Under the pieces are notes generated by a model. It was not told where the DNA came from. It did no database searches and saw only the letters and a program-made list of their open reading frames with translations. A DNA stretch of 64,000 nt, taken from assembly GCA_024236175.1 (NCBI GenBank), contig JACKKY010000003.1, forward strand, positions 186,001 to 250,000, read 5' to 3'. The translations under genes and the position numbers were made by a program. This document shows, one piece after another, positions 43,384 through 51,645 of the stretch (positions are counted from its first letter, which is position 1; every line of letters starts with the position of its first letter). This DNA comes from Novosphingobium sp. (GTDB lineage: Bacteria > Pseudomonadota > Alphaproteobacteria > Sphingomonadales > Sphingomonadaceae).

Positions 43384-45594
43384 ATGAATTTCGGCCTCAA
43401 CGACGACCAGCAGATGTTGCGCGACACCTTCGCGCGTTTCCTTGACGACAACTCGAGCATGGCGCGGGTGCGTCAGGCCAATGAATCGGGCGGCTTCGAC
43501 GCGGCGCTGTGGCAAGGGCTGGCCGAGCTGGGCACTTTCGCGATGCGTGTGCCGGAAGAGGCGGGCGGCCTCGGCATGGGCATGCTCGATGCCGCGCTGG
43601 TGATGGAAGAGGCCGGGCGCACGCTCGCTTCCGGGCCGATCGCCGAAGTGCTGGTCGCGGCGCGGGTGCTGGGAGTGCTGGGCGGCGAGACGCAGGCGGA
43701 CCTGCTGGGCGAAGTGCTGGCGGGAACGAAGCCGGTTACGCTGGCCTATCGCGATATCGCGGTGCAGCCGGTGCAATGGGTTGCCGGCGGCGCGCATGCC
43801 GAAGTGGTCGTCGCGCGCAACGGCGACGACGTGGTGGCGGTCTCTCTCGGCGAGGCGGACCGCAAGGCGGAAGACAACCTTGCTTCCAACGGCATCGGCG
43901 AAGTCGACCTGGGCGGCGCGGCGCAAACGGTACTGGCCAGTGGCAGTGCCGCGCTCGACGAATTCGCGCGGGGGCTTGAGGAATGGAAGCTGCTCACCGC
44001 GGCGGCGCTCAACGGGCTGGCGCGCGAAGCGGTGCGGCTTGCTTCGGAATATGCCTGCGAGCGCCATGCCTTCGGCGTCCCGATCGGCACTTTCCAGGCC
44101 CTGTCCCACCCGCTCGCCAATTTCATCACCGAGATCGAGGGCGGCAAGTATTTCGTCTGGAAAGTGATCCATTCGATCGGCGCCGGCGAGGCGACGGCCG
44201 GCGCGCATGTCCCGCTGGCCCTGTGGTGGAACGCGAAGACCGCCAGCGTCGCCGCGATCCAGTCGCTGCGCACTTTCGGCGGCTATGGCCTCACCACCGA
44301 ATACGACATCCACCTCTACAACCTGCGCGCCAAGGCTTGGCCGCTGATCCACGGCGACCCGCAGCGGCTGCTGCAGGAGGCGGGCAGGCGGCTCTACGCG
44401 GGCGAAAAGGCGGTGCTGCCCGACGTCGGCACCGTCTCGATCGATTTCGATCTCGGGGAAACGGCGGAAAGCTTGGCGCGCGAAGTCGACGAGTTCTTCA
44501 CCGCCACGCTGACGCCGGAGCTCAAGGAACACGCCCACCATTCCTGGGACGGGCATCATCCCGTCGTCCACAAGAAGCTGGCCGAAGCCGGCCTGCTGTT
44601 CCCCGAACTGCCGCCGGAGAAGGGCGGGCGCGGAGCCACCCCGTATGAAAGCTTCGCCGCGAACGCGGTGTGGGAAAAGCACGGCTGGACCGGCCACGCC
44701 AAGGGCACGACGATGATGGTCGCGGCGATCATCGACAAGTTCGGCAGCGACGAGCTGAAGGAACAGGTGCTCAAGCCGGTCCTTGCCGGAGACGTGGTCT
44801 GCAGCCTCGGCTACTCCGAACCGGGCTCGGGCTCGGACGTGTTCGCCGCCCAGACGAAAGCGACGCCGGACGGCAACGGCTGGCGCATCGACGGCACCAA
44901 GATGTTCACCAGCGGCGCCAACCTGGCCGACTATGTGATCATGCTCACCCGCACCAACCCCGACGTGCCCAAGCACAAGGGGCTGACGATGTTCATCGTG
45001 CCGCTCAAGGCCGAAGGCGTCGAAGTGCAGCCGGTCTATACCTTCCAGGACGAGCGGACCAACATCACCTTCTACGACGGGGTGAAGATCCCCGACAGCT
45101 GGCGGCTGGGCGAAGTCGACGGCGGCGTGCGGACGATGAGCGCCGCGCTCGAGCTCGAGCACAGCGGCGGTTTCTCCCAGACCCAGATGACCATGGTCAG
45201 GGCGGCCGAGGAGCTGTGCCGGAAGATCACTTTAGACAGCCGGCCGCTGATCGAGGACCCGCTGGCGCAGATGCGGCTCGCGCGCGCTTGGGGGCACTGC
45301 CTGGTTTCGGAAATGCTGGGGCTGCGCTCGCTGTGGTCGGCCGAGGAAAAGCTCAACCTGCCCGCCGCCGGCCCGATGGCAAAGATGTTCTCGACCGAGA
45401 AGTTCCTGGAGGACGGCAGCGACCTGCTCGACCTGACCGCGCCGCTTTCCCTCTCGAAGCGGGAGGGCGCGGCCGATCACCTCAACATGTCGTACCGCTT
45501 CGCCCACGGCTCGACGATCTGGGCGGGCACCAGCGAAGTCCACCGCTCGATGATCGCCGAACGCGCTCTCGGCCTGCCGCGCTCGCGCGCCTGA
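43384..45594 (+). CDS. Fused tandem acyl-CoA dehydrogenase (two ACAD domains)
   Basis: A 736-residue protein made of two complete acyl-CoA dehydrogenase domains. The first (about 1-350) has MNFGLNDDQQMLRDTFARFL at its N-terminus and FGGYGLTTEYDIHLY near its C-terminus. The second (about 370-736) has GYSEPGSGSDVFAAQTKA, DGTKMFTSGANLADY and AGTSEVHRSMIAERALGL. One-chain double ACADs resemble FadE34/ChsE3-type enzymes that act on steroid side-chain CoA esters, where one half has lost activity. Which half is active cannot be told here. Followed after eight bases by an enoyl-CoA hydratase gene. Confidence 0.88.
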   Translation: MNFGLNDDQQMLRDTFARFLDDNSSMARVRQANESGGFDAALWQGLAELGTFAMRVPEEAGGLGMGMLDAALVMEEAGRTLASGPIAEVLVAARVLGVLGGETQADLLGEVLAGTKPVTLAYRDIAVQPVQWVAGGAHAEVVVARNGDDVVAVSLGEADRKAEDNLASNGIGEVDLGGAAQTVLASGSAALDEFARGLEEWKLLTAAALNGLAREAVRLASEYACERHAFGVPIGTFQALSHPLANFITEIEGGKYFVWKVIHSIGAGEATAGAHVPLALWWNAKTASVAAIQSLRTFGGYGLTTEYDIHLYNLRAKAWPLIHGDPQRLLQEAGRRLYAGEKAVLPDVGTVSIDFDLGETAESLAREVDEFFTATLTPELKEHAHHSWDGHHPVVHKKLAEAGLLFPELPPEKGGRGATPYESFAANAVWEKHGWTGHAKGTTMMVAAIIDKFGSDELKEQVLKPVLAGDVVCSLGYSEPGSGSDVFAAQTKATPDGNGWRIDGTKMFTSGANLADYVIMLTRTNPDVPKHKGLTMFIVPLKAEGVEVQPVYTFQDERTNITFYDGVKIPDSWRLGEVDGGVRTMSAALELEHSGGFSQTQMTMVRAAEELCRKITLDSRPLIEDPLAQMRLARAWGHCLVSEMLGLRSLWSAEEKLNLPAAGPMAKMFSTEKFLEDGSDLLDLTAPLSLSKREGAADHLNMSYRFAHGSTIWAGTSEVHRSMIAERALGLPRSRA

Positions 45595-45602
45595 GGGTCG
45601 TC

Positions 45603-46406
45603 GTGACGGAAGCTCCGCACCTGCTGACCGAGGAAGCAGACGGCATCATCGTCTGCACGCTCAACCGGCCCGAAAAGCTCAACGCGATGAGCAACGAGAT
45701 GTTCGAGCTGTTCGAGCAGGCGCTGATCCGGTTCCGCGACACGGCGGAGCTGAAGGTCATGCTGATCAACGCGAAGGGCCGCTATTTCACTGCGGGCGCT
45801 GATCTCAAGTCGGGCGACGCGCTGGAGCGGCCCTCGACGGCACGCGACATCCGCGAGATGCACCGCGTGCGCCAGCGCGGCGTGCACCGCATCCACGACG
45901 AGATGGAGCATGTCGAAAAGCCGATCGTCGTCGCCCACCACGCCAAATGCGTCGGCGGCGGGATCGAGCTGTCGCTGTGCTGCGATTTCCGCTTCGCCGC
46001 GAAAAGCGCGAGCTATGCCTTCCCGGAAGGGCTGTTCGGAGTGGTGCCTGCCTCGTCGGGGCTCAGCCGGATGACGCGCATCTGCGGGCCGCACTGGGCG
46101 CGCTGGCTGATCATGGGCAACAAGACCGCCGACGCCGACATGGCCTGCACCATGGGGCTGGTCCACCAGGTCTTCCCCGACGACACCTTCGAGGAGGAGG
46201 TGATGGAGTTCTGCCGCCACCTCACCCGGCAGAACGGCGAGCAGATGGGCGCGGCCAAGATCGCGATCGAGATGGCGCATGAGGTCGGCCGCGCCACCGC
46301 CCGCGATGTCGAGCGGATGGCCAACAGCGCGCTGATGCTCAATCCGGACTACCTGGCCACCATCGAGCAATACGTCAAAGGCGTCGGCGGCAAGGGCGGG
46401 ACCTGA
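45603..46406 (+). CDS. Enoyl-CoA hydratase/isomerase family protein
   Basis: 267 residues, crotonase fold. Catalytic glutamates are in VGGGIELSLCCD and YAFPEGLFGVV. The start is a GTG at 45603, eight bases after the ACAD stop, so the AKR, ACAD and ECH genes form a beta-oxidation operon. The ACAD would make the enoyl-CoA and this enzyme hydrate it. Confidence 0.88.
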   Translation: MTEAPHLLTEEADGIIVCTLNRPEKLNAMSNEMFELFEQALIRFRDTAELKVMLINAKGRYFTAGADLKSGDALERPSTARDIREMHRVRQRGVHRIHDEMEHVEKPIVVAHHAKCVGGGIELSLCCDFRFAAKSASYAFPEGLFGVVPASSGLSRMTRICGPHWARWLIMGNKTADADMACTMGLVHQVFPDDTFEEEVMEFCRHLTRQNGEQMGAAKIAIEMAHEVGRATARDVERMANSALMLNPDYLATIEQYVKGVGGKGGT

Positions 46407-46841
46407 TCATCCCGCGCGCTTGCCGGGCCGCCGCTCGCAAAAATTTTTTCACAGATTCACTTTGACTCTTGCGCGAGTCGAAAGCCGAGCAATTCCGGCG
46501 CGTCGCTGCGCTGCAGCATTTCTGGTTGCAGTGCAGCATCAATCGTTTCTGTGGTTAAGCCCGTATTTACCCTCTTGCGCCCGATTCAGGAAAAGGCACT
46601 ATGGGTAGTGGTTCGCTTGTCAGGGACACCTACTAGACCTAGATTCAACGATGAGCGCGCGTGACGCGCTCCGGTGAGGGATTCTGGTCCGGTCGGAACC
46701 CCCGAGGGCAGGGCTGGGGATGAATTTGGGGAAAAATATTCTCCATTTGTTCTCCCGGTCTGGTAGAATGGGTGGTTACCTGCCGATTCACGCAAGCGAA
46801 CATGTTGTGTCGGGGACGGTCGAGACGATGGGGGCTTGAGA
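46407..46841 (+). promoter_or_regulatory. 435-base leader/promoter region upstream of nrdA
   Basis: No gene is seen. It contains an A/T run (AAAAATTTTTT), an inverted repeat GACTC-6-GAGTC (46464-46479), an AT patch GGGGAAAAATATTCTCC near 46726, and GC-rich stem-capable sequence near 46655-46720. No clear NrdR boxes or cobalamin riboswitch core could be recognised. The length suggests a long regulated leader for ribonucleotide reductase. Confidence 0.4.
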
Positions 46842-48860
46842 GTGGATTTCAGAAACGGGGACGAGCCGGAGATTGGAATAGTCGACGGTGCGTCGGCGGA
46901 TAGCGATACGCTGGTAAAGGAGGCAGGCGGTGAGCCTGCTGTGCCCATGACGGAAAAGACGGACGCCGGTTCGGCCCAACTTGTCGAGCAGCTCGGCCAG
47001 CAGGCGCTGGCTGGCGCCGCAAAGGCCGCGGCGGAAGCGAAGCTGGATTCCAAGTCGGTCCGCGAGAGGCGGTTCGGCATCGTCACCGATTCCGATCGCG
47101 ATGCGCTGCTGACCGATTTCGGCAAGGAAACCCTGGACGACCGCTACCTGCTGCCGAACGAGAAATACCAGGACCTGTTCGCGCGCGTGGCCGATGCCTA
47201 TGCCGACGATGCCGAACATGCGCAGCGGCTTTACGATTATATCTCCCGCCTGTGGTTCATGCCGGCGACGCCCGTGCTGTCGAACGGCGGAACCGGGCGC
47301 GGCCTGCCGATCTCCTGCTACCTCAATTCGGTCGACGACAGCCTGGAAGGCATCGTCGCCACCTGGAACGAGAATGTCTGGCTCGCCTCGCGCGGGGGCG
47401 GCATCGGCACCTACTGGGGCCAGGTGCGCGGCATCGGCGAGCCGGTCGGCCTCAACGGCAAGACCAGCGGCATCATTCCCTTCGTGCGGGTGATGGATTC
47501 GCTGACTCTCGCGATTTCGCAGGGCTCGCTGCGGCGCGGCTCGGCCGCCTGCTATCTCGACATTTCGCACCCCGAGATCGAGGAGTTCCTTGAGATCAGG
47601 AAGCCGAGCGGGGACTTCAACCGCAAGGCGCTCAACCTCCATCATGGCGTGCTCGTCTCCGACGAGTTCATGCAGGCTGTCGGCGAAGGCGCCGAATTCG
47701 AACTGAAGAGCCCCAAGGACGGTTCGGTGCGCGGCAAGGTCGATGCCCGCTCGCTGTTCCAGAAACTGGTCGAGACGCGCCTCGCCACCGGCGAGCCCTA
47801 TATCGTCTTCTCCGACACGGTGAACCGGATGATGCCGACGCATCACCGCGAGCTGGGGTTGAAGGTCTCGACGTCCAACCTGTGTTCGGAAATCACCCTG
47901 CCGACCGGTCGCGACCATCTCGGCAACGACCGCACCGCCGTGTGCTGCCTGTCCTCGCTCAATCTCGAGACATGGGACGAATGGCACGAGGACAAACAGT
48001 TCATCGAGGACGTGCTTCGCTTCCTCGACAATGTGCTGCAGGACTATATCGACCGTGCCCCCGACGAAATGGCGCGCGCCAAATATTCGGCCGCGCGCGA
48101 ACGCTCGGTCGGCATGGGGGTGATGGGCTTCCATTCCTTCCTGCAGAGCAAGGGCATCGCGCTCGAAAGCGCCATGGCCAAGGCTTGGAACCTCAAGATG
48201 TTCCAGCACATCAACGCCAAGGCGAACGAAGCGTCGATGATGCTGGCCAAGGAACGCGGCCCGTGCCCGGATGCGGCGGACCAGGGCGTGATGGAGCGCT
48301 TCTCCTGCAAGATGGCGATCGCCCCCACGGCCTCGATCAGCATCATCTGCGGCGGCACTTCGGCCTGCATCGAGCCGATCCCGGCGAATATCTACACGCA
48401 CAAGACGCTGTCGGGCAGCTTCGTCGTGAAGAACCCGCATCTCGAAAAGCTGCTGCAGGAAAAATCCAAGGATTCCAACAATGTCTGGAATTCGATCCTC
48501 GAGCGCGGCGGCTCGGTCCAGCATCTCGATTTCCTCAGCCCGGAGGAAAAGGCGGTCTACAAGACCAGCTTCGAAATCGACCAGCGCTGGCTGCTGGAAT
48601 TCGCCGCCGACCGCACGCCCTATATCGACCAGGCGCAGTCGCTGAACCTGTTCATCCCCGCCGACGTCGACAAGTGGGACCTGATGATGCTGCACTTCCA
48701 GGCATGGGAGAAAGGCATCAAGTCGCTCTACTACCTGCGCTCGAAATCGGTGCAGCGTGCCGGCTTTGCCGGCGGCGTCGAGGCGGACAACACCGCCGAG
48801 CCGGCGAAATACGAGCTGGAAAGCAAGACCGACTACGAGGAATGCCTCGCCTGTCAGTGA
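46842..48860 (+). CDS. nrdA: Ribonucleoside-diphosphate reductase class I, alpha subunit
   Basis: 672 residues; reduces ribonucleotides to deoxyribonucleotides with the NrdB radical. The active-site cysteines are visible in LPISCYLNSV, STSNLCSEI and AVCCLSSLNL, and the C-terminus ends ECLAC, the redox-shuttle pair. It is shorter than E. coli NrdA (761) and appears to lack an N-terminal ATP cone. The start is uncertain: the GTG at 46842 (VDFRNGDE) is chosen; a TTG two codons earlier and an ATG at 46947 are possible. nrdB lies 3.6 kb downstream, separated by six unrelated genes. Confidence 0.93.
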   Translation: MDFRNGDEPEIGIVDGASADSDTLVKEAGGEPAVPMTEKTDAGSAQLVEQLGQQALAGAAKAAAEAKLDSKSVRERRFGIVTDSDRDALLTDFGKETLDDRYLLPNEKYQDLFARVADAYADDAEHAQRLYDYISRLWFMPATPVLSNGGTGRGLPISCYLNSVDDSLEGIVATWNENVWLASRGGGIGTYWGQVRGIGEPVGLNGKTSGIIPFVRVMDSLTLAISQGSLRRGSAACYLDISHPEIEEFLEIRKPSGDFNRKALNLHHGVLVSDEFMQAVGEGAEFELKSPKDGSVRGKVDARSLFQKLVETRLATGEPYIVFSDTVNRMMPTHHRELGLKVSTSNLCSEITLPTGRDHLGNDRTAVCCLSSLNLETWDEWHEDKQFIEDVLRFLDNVLQDYIDRAPDEMARAKYSAARERSVGMGVMGFHSFLQSKGIALESAMAKAWNLKMFQHINAKANEASMMLAKERGPCPDAADQGVMERFSCKMAIAPTASISIICGGTSACIEPIPANIYTHKTLSGSFVVKNPHLEKLLQEKSKDSNNVWNSILERGGSVQHLDFLSPEEKAVYKTSFEIDQRWLLEFAADRTPYIDQAQSLNLFIPADVDKWDLMMLHFQAWEKGIKSLYYLRSKSVQRAGFAGGVEADNTAEPAKYELESKTDYEECLACQ

Positions 48861-48868
48861 GTGTGAAG

Positions 48869-48960
48869 TGCCCCTCACCCCGACCCTCTCCCGGAGGGAA
48901 GGGGAGAACGTGATCGCAGCTTCTCGCCCCCTCTCCCCCCGGGAGAGGGCAGGGCCCATC
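48869..48960. repeat. Intergenic palindromic (REP/BIME-like) element between nrdA and the GST cassette
   Basis: The sequence CCCCTCACCCCGACCCTCTC followed by a matching GGGAGAGGG arm (about 48946) encloses GGAGGGAAGGGGAGAA. These complementary pyrimidine- and purine-rich arms are the common extragenic palindrome of many proteobacteria. It could attenuate transcription from nrdA into the next gene or mark the junction of an inserted cassette. Confidence 0.6.
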
Positions 48961-48984
48961 GCGTAGCAGTTGGAGTGCAAGGAC

Positions 48985-49734
48985 ATGATCCAGCTATACG
49001 GCATGTCCAGTCCCAACGTGCGTAAGGTCGTCGTCGCGCTGGAGGAAATGGGCCTCGCCTATGAGCCGCATCACGTCGCGGTGTTCCGCGGCGAGCAGTT
49101 CACGGAGGAGTTCCTCGCGCTCAACCCGCTGGCCAAGGTGCCGGTGATCCGCGATCCCGAAGGACCGGCCGCCGGCGAACCGATCTTCGAATCCGGCGCT
49201 ATCCTCATCTACCTTGCCGAAAGCTACGGCCCGCAATTTCTGCCGGCCGATGGCCCGGCGCGCTATGCCGTGCTCAAATGGCTGATGCTGCAGGTCGCCA
49301 GTGCCGGGCCGGCTTTCGGCAACCACAGCCATTTCCGCCTCCAGCACGAGGCGAACCCCTATGCGGCGCGGCGCTTCCGCCACATGGCGGCGCAGATATA
49401 CCAGGTGCTGGAAGGGCGGCTCGGCAAGGCCGATTGGCTGGGCGGCGACGCCTATTCGATCGCCGACATGGCGGTCTGGCCCTGGGCGCGATACCTGCAG
49501 CGCCACGGCATGGACCCGGCCGAGTTCCCGAACCTCACCGCCTGGGAAGCGAGGATAGCCGAGCGGCCCGCCGTGATCCGCGCCGACGGCGTGATCCGCC
49601 GGTTCGGCGAGCAGGACAGCGCCGACCGCGTCGAGTCGCCCCCTGCGGAGCGCGAGATGCTGGTCGGGCTTCACATTCCCGCGCCGAGCGCGCAGGCTGC
49701 GGCGGCAATAATGACTACGACGGAGAGGACATGA
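48985..49734 (+). CDS. Glutathione S-transferase family protein (YfcG/Nu-like), cassette gene 1
   Basis: 249 residues: thioredoxin-fold N-terminus MIQLYGMSSPNVRKVVVALE, then NPLAKVPVI and ESGAILIYLAESYG, and an all-helical C-terminus with GGDAYSIADMAVWPW. The S-S-P-N element and large C-terminal domain resemble the Nu-class YfcG type, which acts on disulfides. It opens the cassette between nrdA and nrdB, has a paralogue at its other end (51646-52389), and overlaps the next gene as ATGA. Substrate unknown. Confidence 0.88.
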   Translation: MIQLYGMSSPNVRKVVVALEEMGLAYEPHHVAVFRGEQFTEEFLALNPLAKVPVIRDPEGPAAGEPIFESGAILIYLAESYGPQFLPADGPARYAVLKWLMLQVASAGPAFGNHSHFRLQHEANPYAARRFRHMAAQIYQVLEGRLGKADWLGGDAYSIADMAVWPWARYLQRHGMDPAEFPNLTAWEARIAERPAVIRADGVIRRFGEQDSADRVESPPAEREMLVGLHIPAPSAQAAAAIMTTTERT

Positions 49735-50270
49735 ACATGACGCGCAGCCTGTTGACGGCCGGGCTGGCAGGATCGATCCTGCTGGCGGGATCCGCCGCCG
49801 CCGCCCCGCCCGAAGCGCCCGCGCCGGCAGAAGCGGAGGCCCCGCTGGTCGGGCTGATGGGGCCAGGCCTTTACAGCAGCGATCTCGACGCCTCGATCGC
49901 ATTCTATCGCGATGGCCTGGGCCTCACGCTGGTCGGGCGTTTTTCGCCGGGCTCCACGCTGGAAGAAGCCATCCTGAGCTTCGGCACGGGCATGACCCCG
50001 CCTTTCATCATTCTCGCGCGGCCGAACAACGCCGCCTCGCCCGAGCCGGCCGGCCATGTGCGGCGCGGCGACCGGATCGTGCTGCGCGTCAGCGACGCGG
50101 ACGCTGTGCGGCAGCGCCTGGTCACGGCCGGTTTCGAAGCCGGCGAAATCACCGTGCACAGCTCCAGCGACACCAGGATCTTCTGGACGAGCGATCCCGA
50201 CGGCCATCACCTGGAGATTACGCAGCCGAGCGGCGTCACCGGCCTCAAGCGGGAGAACGGACATGGCTGA
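49731..50270 (+). CDS. VOC/glyoxalase-fold protein with an export signal, cassette gene 2
   Basis: 179 residues. The N-terminus MNMTRSLLTAGLAGSILLAG continues as an Ala/Pro-rich stretch, typical of a Sec signal peptide. The mature part has the vicinal-oxygen-chelate pattern LYSSDLDASIAFYRDGLGL and FWTSDPDGHHLEITQPSG, where the latter supplies metal ligands. VOC proteins are rarely exported, which is odd next to cytosolic GST and cupin genes. The ATG overlaps the GST stop. Confidence 0.82.
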   Translation: MNMTRSLLTAGLAGSILLAGSAAAAPPEAPAPAEAEAPLVGLMGPGLYSSDLDASIAFYRDGLGLTLVGRFSPGSTLEEAILSFGTGMTPPFIILARPNNAASPEPAGHVRRGDRIVLRVSDADAVRQRLVTAGFEAGEITVHSSSDTRIFWTSDPDGHHLEITQPSGVTGLKRENGHG

Positions 50271-50715
50271 TCTCGCTCATCGTCGCATCGTCACCGGGCT
50301 CGACGATTCCGGCCGCAGCTCGGTCGTAATCGACGGCCCGATCCCGGTGCTTGCCGATATCAGCGCCGCGCTGGCGTGGCGCTGCGACATTCCCGCGGAC
50401 AACTCGGGCAGCGAGGACACGGTCGCGCCCTATGCGATCGAAATGCTCCATTCGGGCCAGGCCAATTTCGCGATCTGCACCTTCCCGGCCGGTTCGCCCG
50501 AAATCATGCATGCGACCGACACGATCGACTATCTGGTGATCATTTCCGGCCGCGTGACGCTGGTGCTGGAGAAGGGCGAGGCCGATCTCGGCCCCGGCGA
50601 TTTCATCGTCGACCGCGGGGTTATGCACGGCTGGCGCAATCCGCACGACGAGGACTGCATCGCCGCCGTGGTCAATCTCCCGGCCCATCCGGTCGGAAAC
50701 GGGAGGACGATATGA
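50263..50715 (+). CDS. Cupin-domain protein, cassette gene 3
   Basis: 150 residues of a single-domain cupin. It begins RRIVTGLDDSGRSSVVIDGP, and the beta-barrel motifs are MHATDTIDYLVIISG (H83) and GDFIVDRGVMHGWRN (H122, N126). Motif 1 has only one histidine and no matching glutamate, so the metal site is incomplete compared with classical cupins. Starts inside the VOC gene (eight-base overlap) and ends in an ATGA overlap with cupin 2, its paralogue. Confidence 0.85.
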   Translation: MADLAHRRIVTGLDDSGRSSVVIDGPIPVLADISAALAWRCDIPADNSGSEDTVAPYAIEMLHSGQANFAICTFPAGSPEIMHATDTIDYLVIISGRVTLVLEKGEADLGPGDFIVDRGVMHGWRNPHDEDCIAAVVNLPAHPVGNGRTI

Positions 50716-51176
50716 GCGGGACCATGGACTATCGCCGCGTCGTCACCGGCATCGACGACGACGGCAAGAGCTGCATCATCCTCGACGAGCCGGTCCCGGC
50801 GACCAGCCCTTCCGCCGGCCTCGCCTGGCGCACGCCGTCCGTGCCCGCCGACAATTCTGGCAGGGAGGACATCAAGGAGCGCAGCTTCTCCTTCGAGCTG
50901 ATGCATGACGGCGGCACCAATTTCATGGTCGCCGAATATCCGCCGCATTCGGGCGGCGATCTCTACTGGCACGCCACCGACACGATAGACTACATCGTCG
51001 TGATCAAGGGCGAGGTCGTGCTGGTGCTGGAGACCGGCGAGGTGCGGGTGAAGGCGGGCGAGTTCATCATCGACCGCGGCGTCATCCACGCCTGGCGCAA
51101 CGACGGCGACGAAGTGGCGGCCAGCGCCATCGTCACCATTCCCGCGAAACCTGTCGGCAAAGGAAAGACCGTATGA
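50712..51176 (+). CDS. Cupin-domain protein, cassette gene 4
   Basis: 154 residues. The opening RRVVTGIDDDGKSCIILDEP and core WHATDTIDYIVVIKGEVVLV (H87), then GEFIIDRGVIHAWRN (H126), align throughout with the cupin before it. An eight-residue insertion precedes the core. Overlaps both neighbours by four bases, so strict translational coupling keeps the three cupins in a fixed ratio. Confidence 0.85.
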   Translation: MSGTMDYRRVVTGIDDDGKSCIILDEPVPATSPSAGLAWRTPSVPADNSGREDIKERSFSFELMHDGGTNFMVAEYPPHSGGDLYWHATDTIDYIVVIKGEVVLVLETGEVRVKAGEFIIDRGVIHAWRNDGDEVAASAIVTIPAKPVGKGKTV

Positions 51177-51640
51177 GCGTTACTCCACGCAGGGTGATCG
51201 CCGGGATCGGCGCGGACGGCCGGAGCTGCGTGGTGCGCGACGAGCCGATCCCGCAGGCCGGCGGCGATGCGATGTCTCTCGCCACCCTGTTCACCGGCCC
51301 GATCGCCCGCACCAGCAACGCCGCGCCGCTGGGCGAGAGCTTCCCCGAATTCTCGATGTCGCAGCTTACCGAGCCGGTCTATTCGATGATGGTCGTGAGC
51401 TATCCGCCGGGCCTCGGCAAGGACGATCCCGGCATCCATTTCACCAACACCGCCGATCATTTCTACATCATAGAGGGCGAGGTGGTGCTGGTGCTGGAAG
51501 CGGGCGACGTCGTGCTGAAGGCCGGCGATGTCGGCATCTGCCGCGGGGCGATGCACGGCTGGCGCAACGACAGCGACAGGCTCGCGCGGCTGGTGACCTT
51601 CGTGCTGCCCGCCGATCCGCTCCCCGAACAGGAAAGCTGA
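51173..51640 (+). CDS. Cupin-domain protein, cassette gene 5
   Basis: 155 residues, the most diverged of the three: RRVIAGIGADGRSCVVRDEP, then IHFTNTADHFYIIEGEVVLV (H89, H96) and GDVGICRGAMHGWRN (H128). It has an extra histidine in motif 1, so it may bind metal where the other two do not. Its N-terminal third differs in sequence from the others, suggesting a different partner or ligand. Five bases before GST 2. Confidence 0.85.
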   Translation: MSVTPRRVIAGIGADGRSCVVRDEPIPQAGGDAMSLATLFTGPIARTSNAAPLGESFPEFSMSQLTEPVYSMMVVSYPPGLGKDDPGIHFTNTADHFYIIEGEVVLVLEAGDVVLKAGDVGICRGAMHGWRNDSDRLARLVTFVLPADPLPEQES

Positions 51641-51645
51641 CACAG

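Noticed and set aside
42094..45162. A 1022-codon open frame on the minus strand opposite the AKR and acyl-CoA dehydrogenase genes
   Set aside because: Its predicted protein has no domain and is full of His/Arg/Gln as expected from the antisense of GC-rich coding sequence; both plus-strand genes have clear family motifs.
46407..46841. Cobalamin riboswitch before nrdA
   Set aside because: The conserved B12-box core (GCCACTG type) was not found, and this is a class I enzyme that does not need B12.
50263..51640. CRISPR-like or tandem DNA repeat suggested by recurring segments
   Set aside because: The recurrence is at protein level among three cupin paralogues; the DNA repeats are diverged and not regularly spaced.
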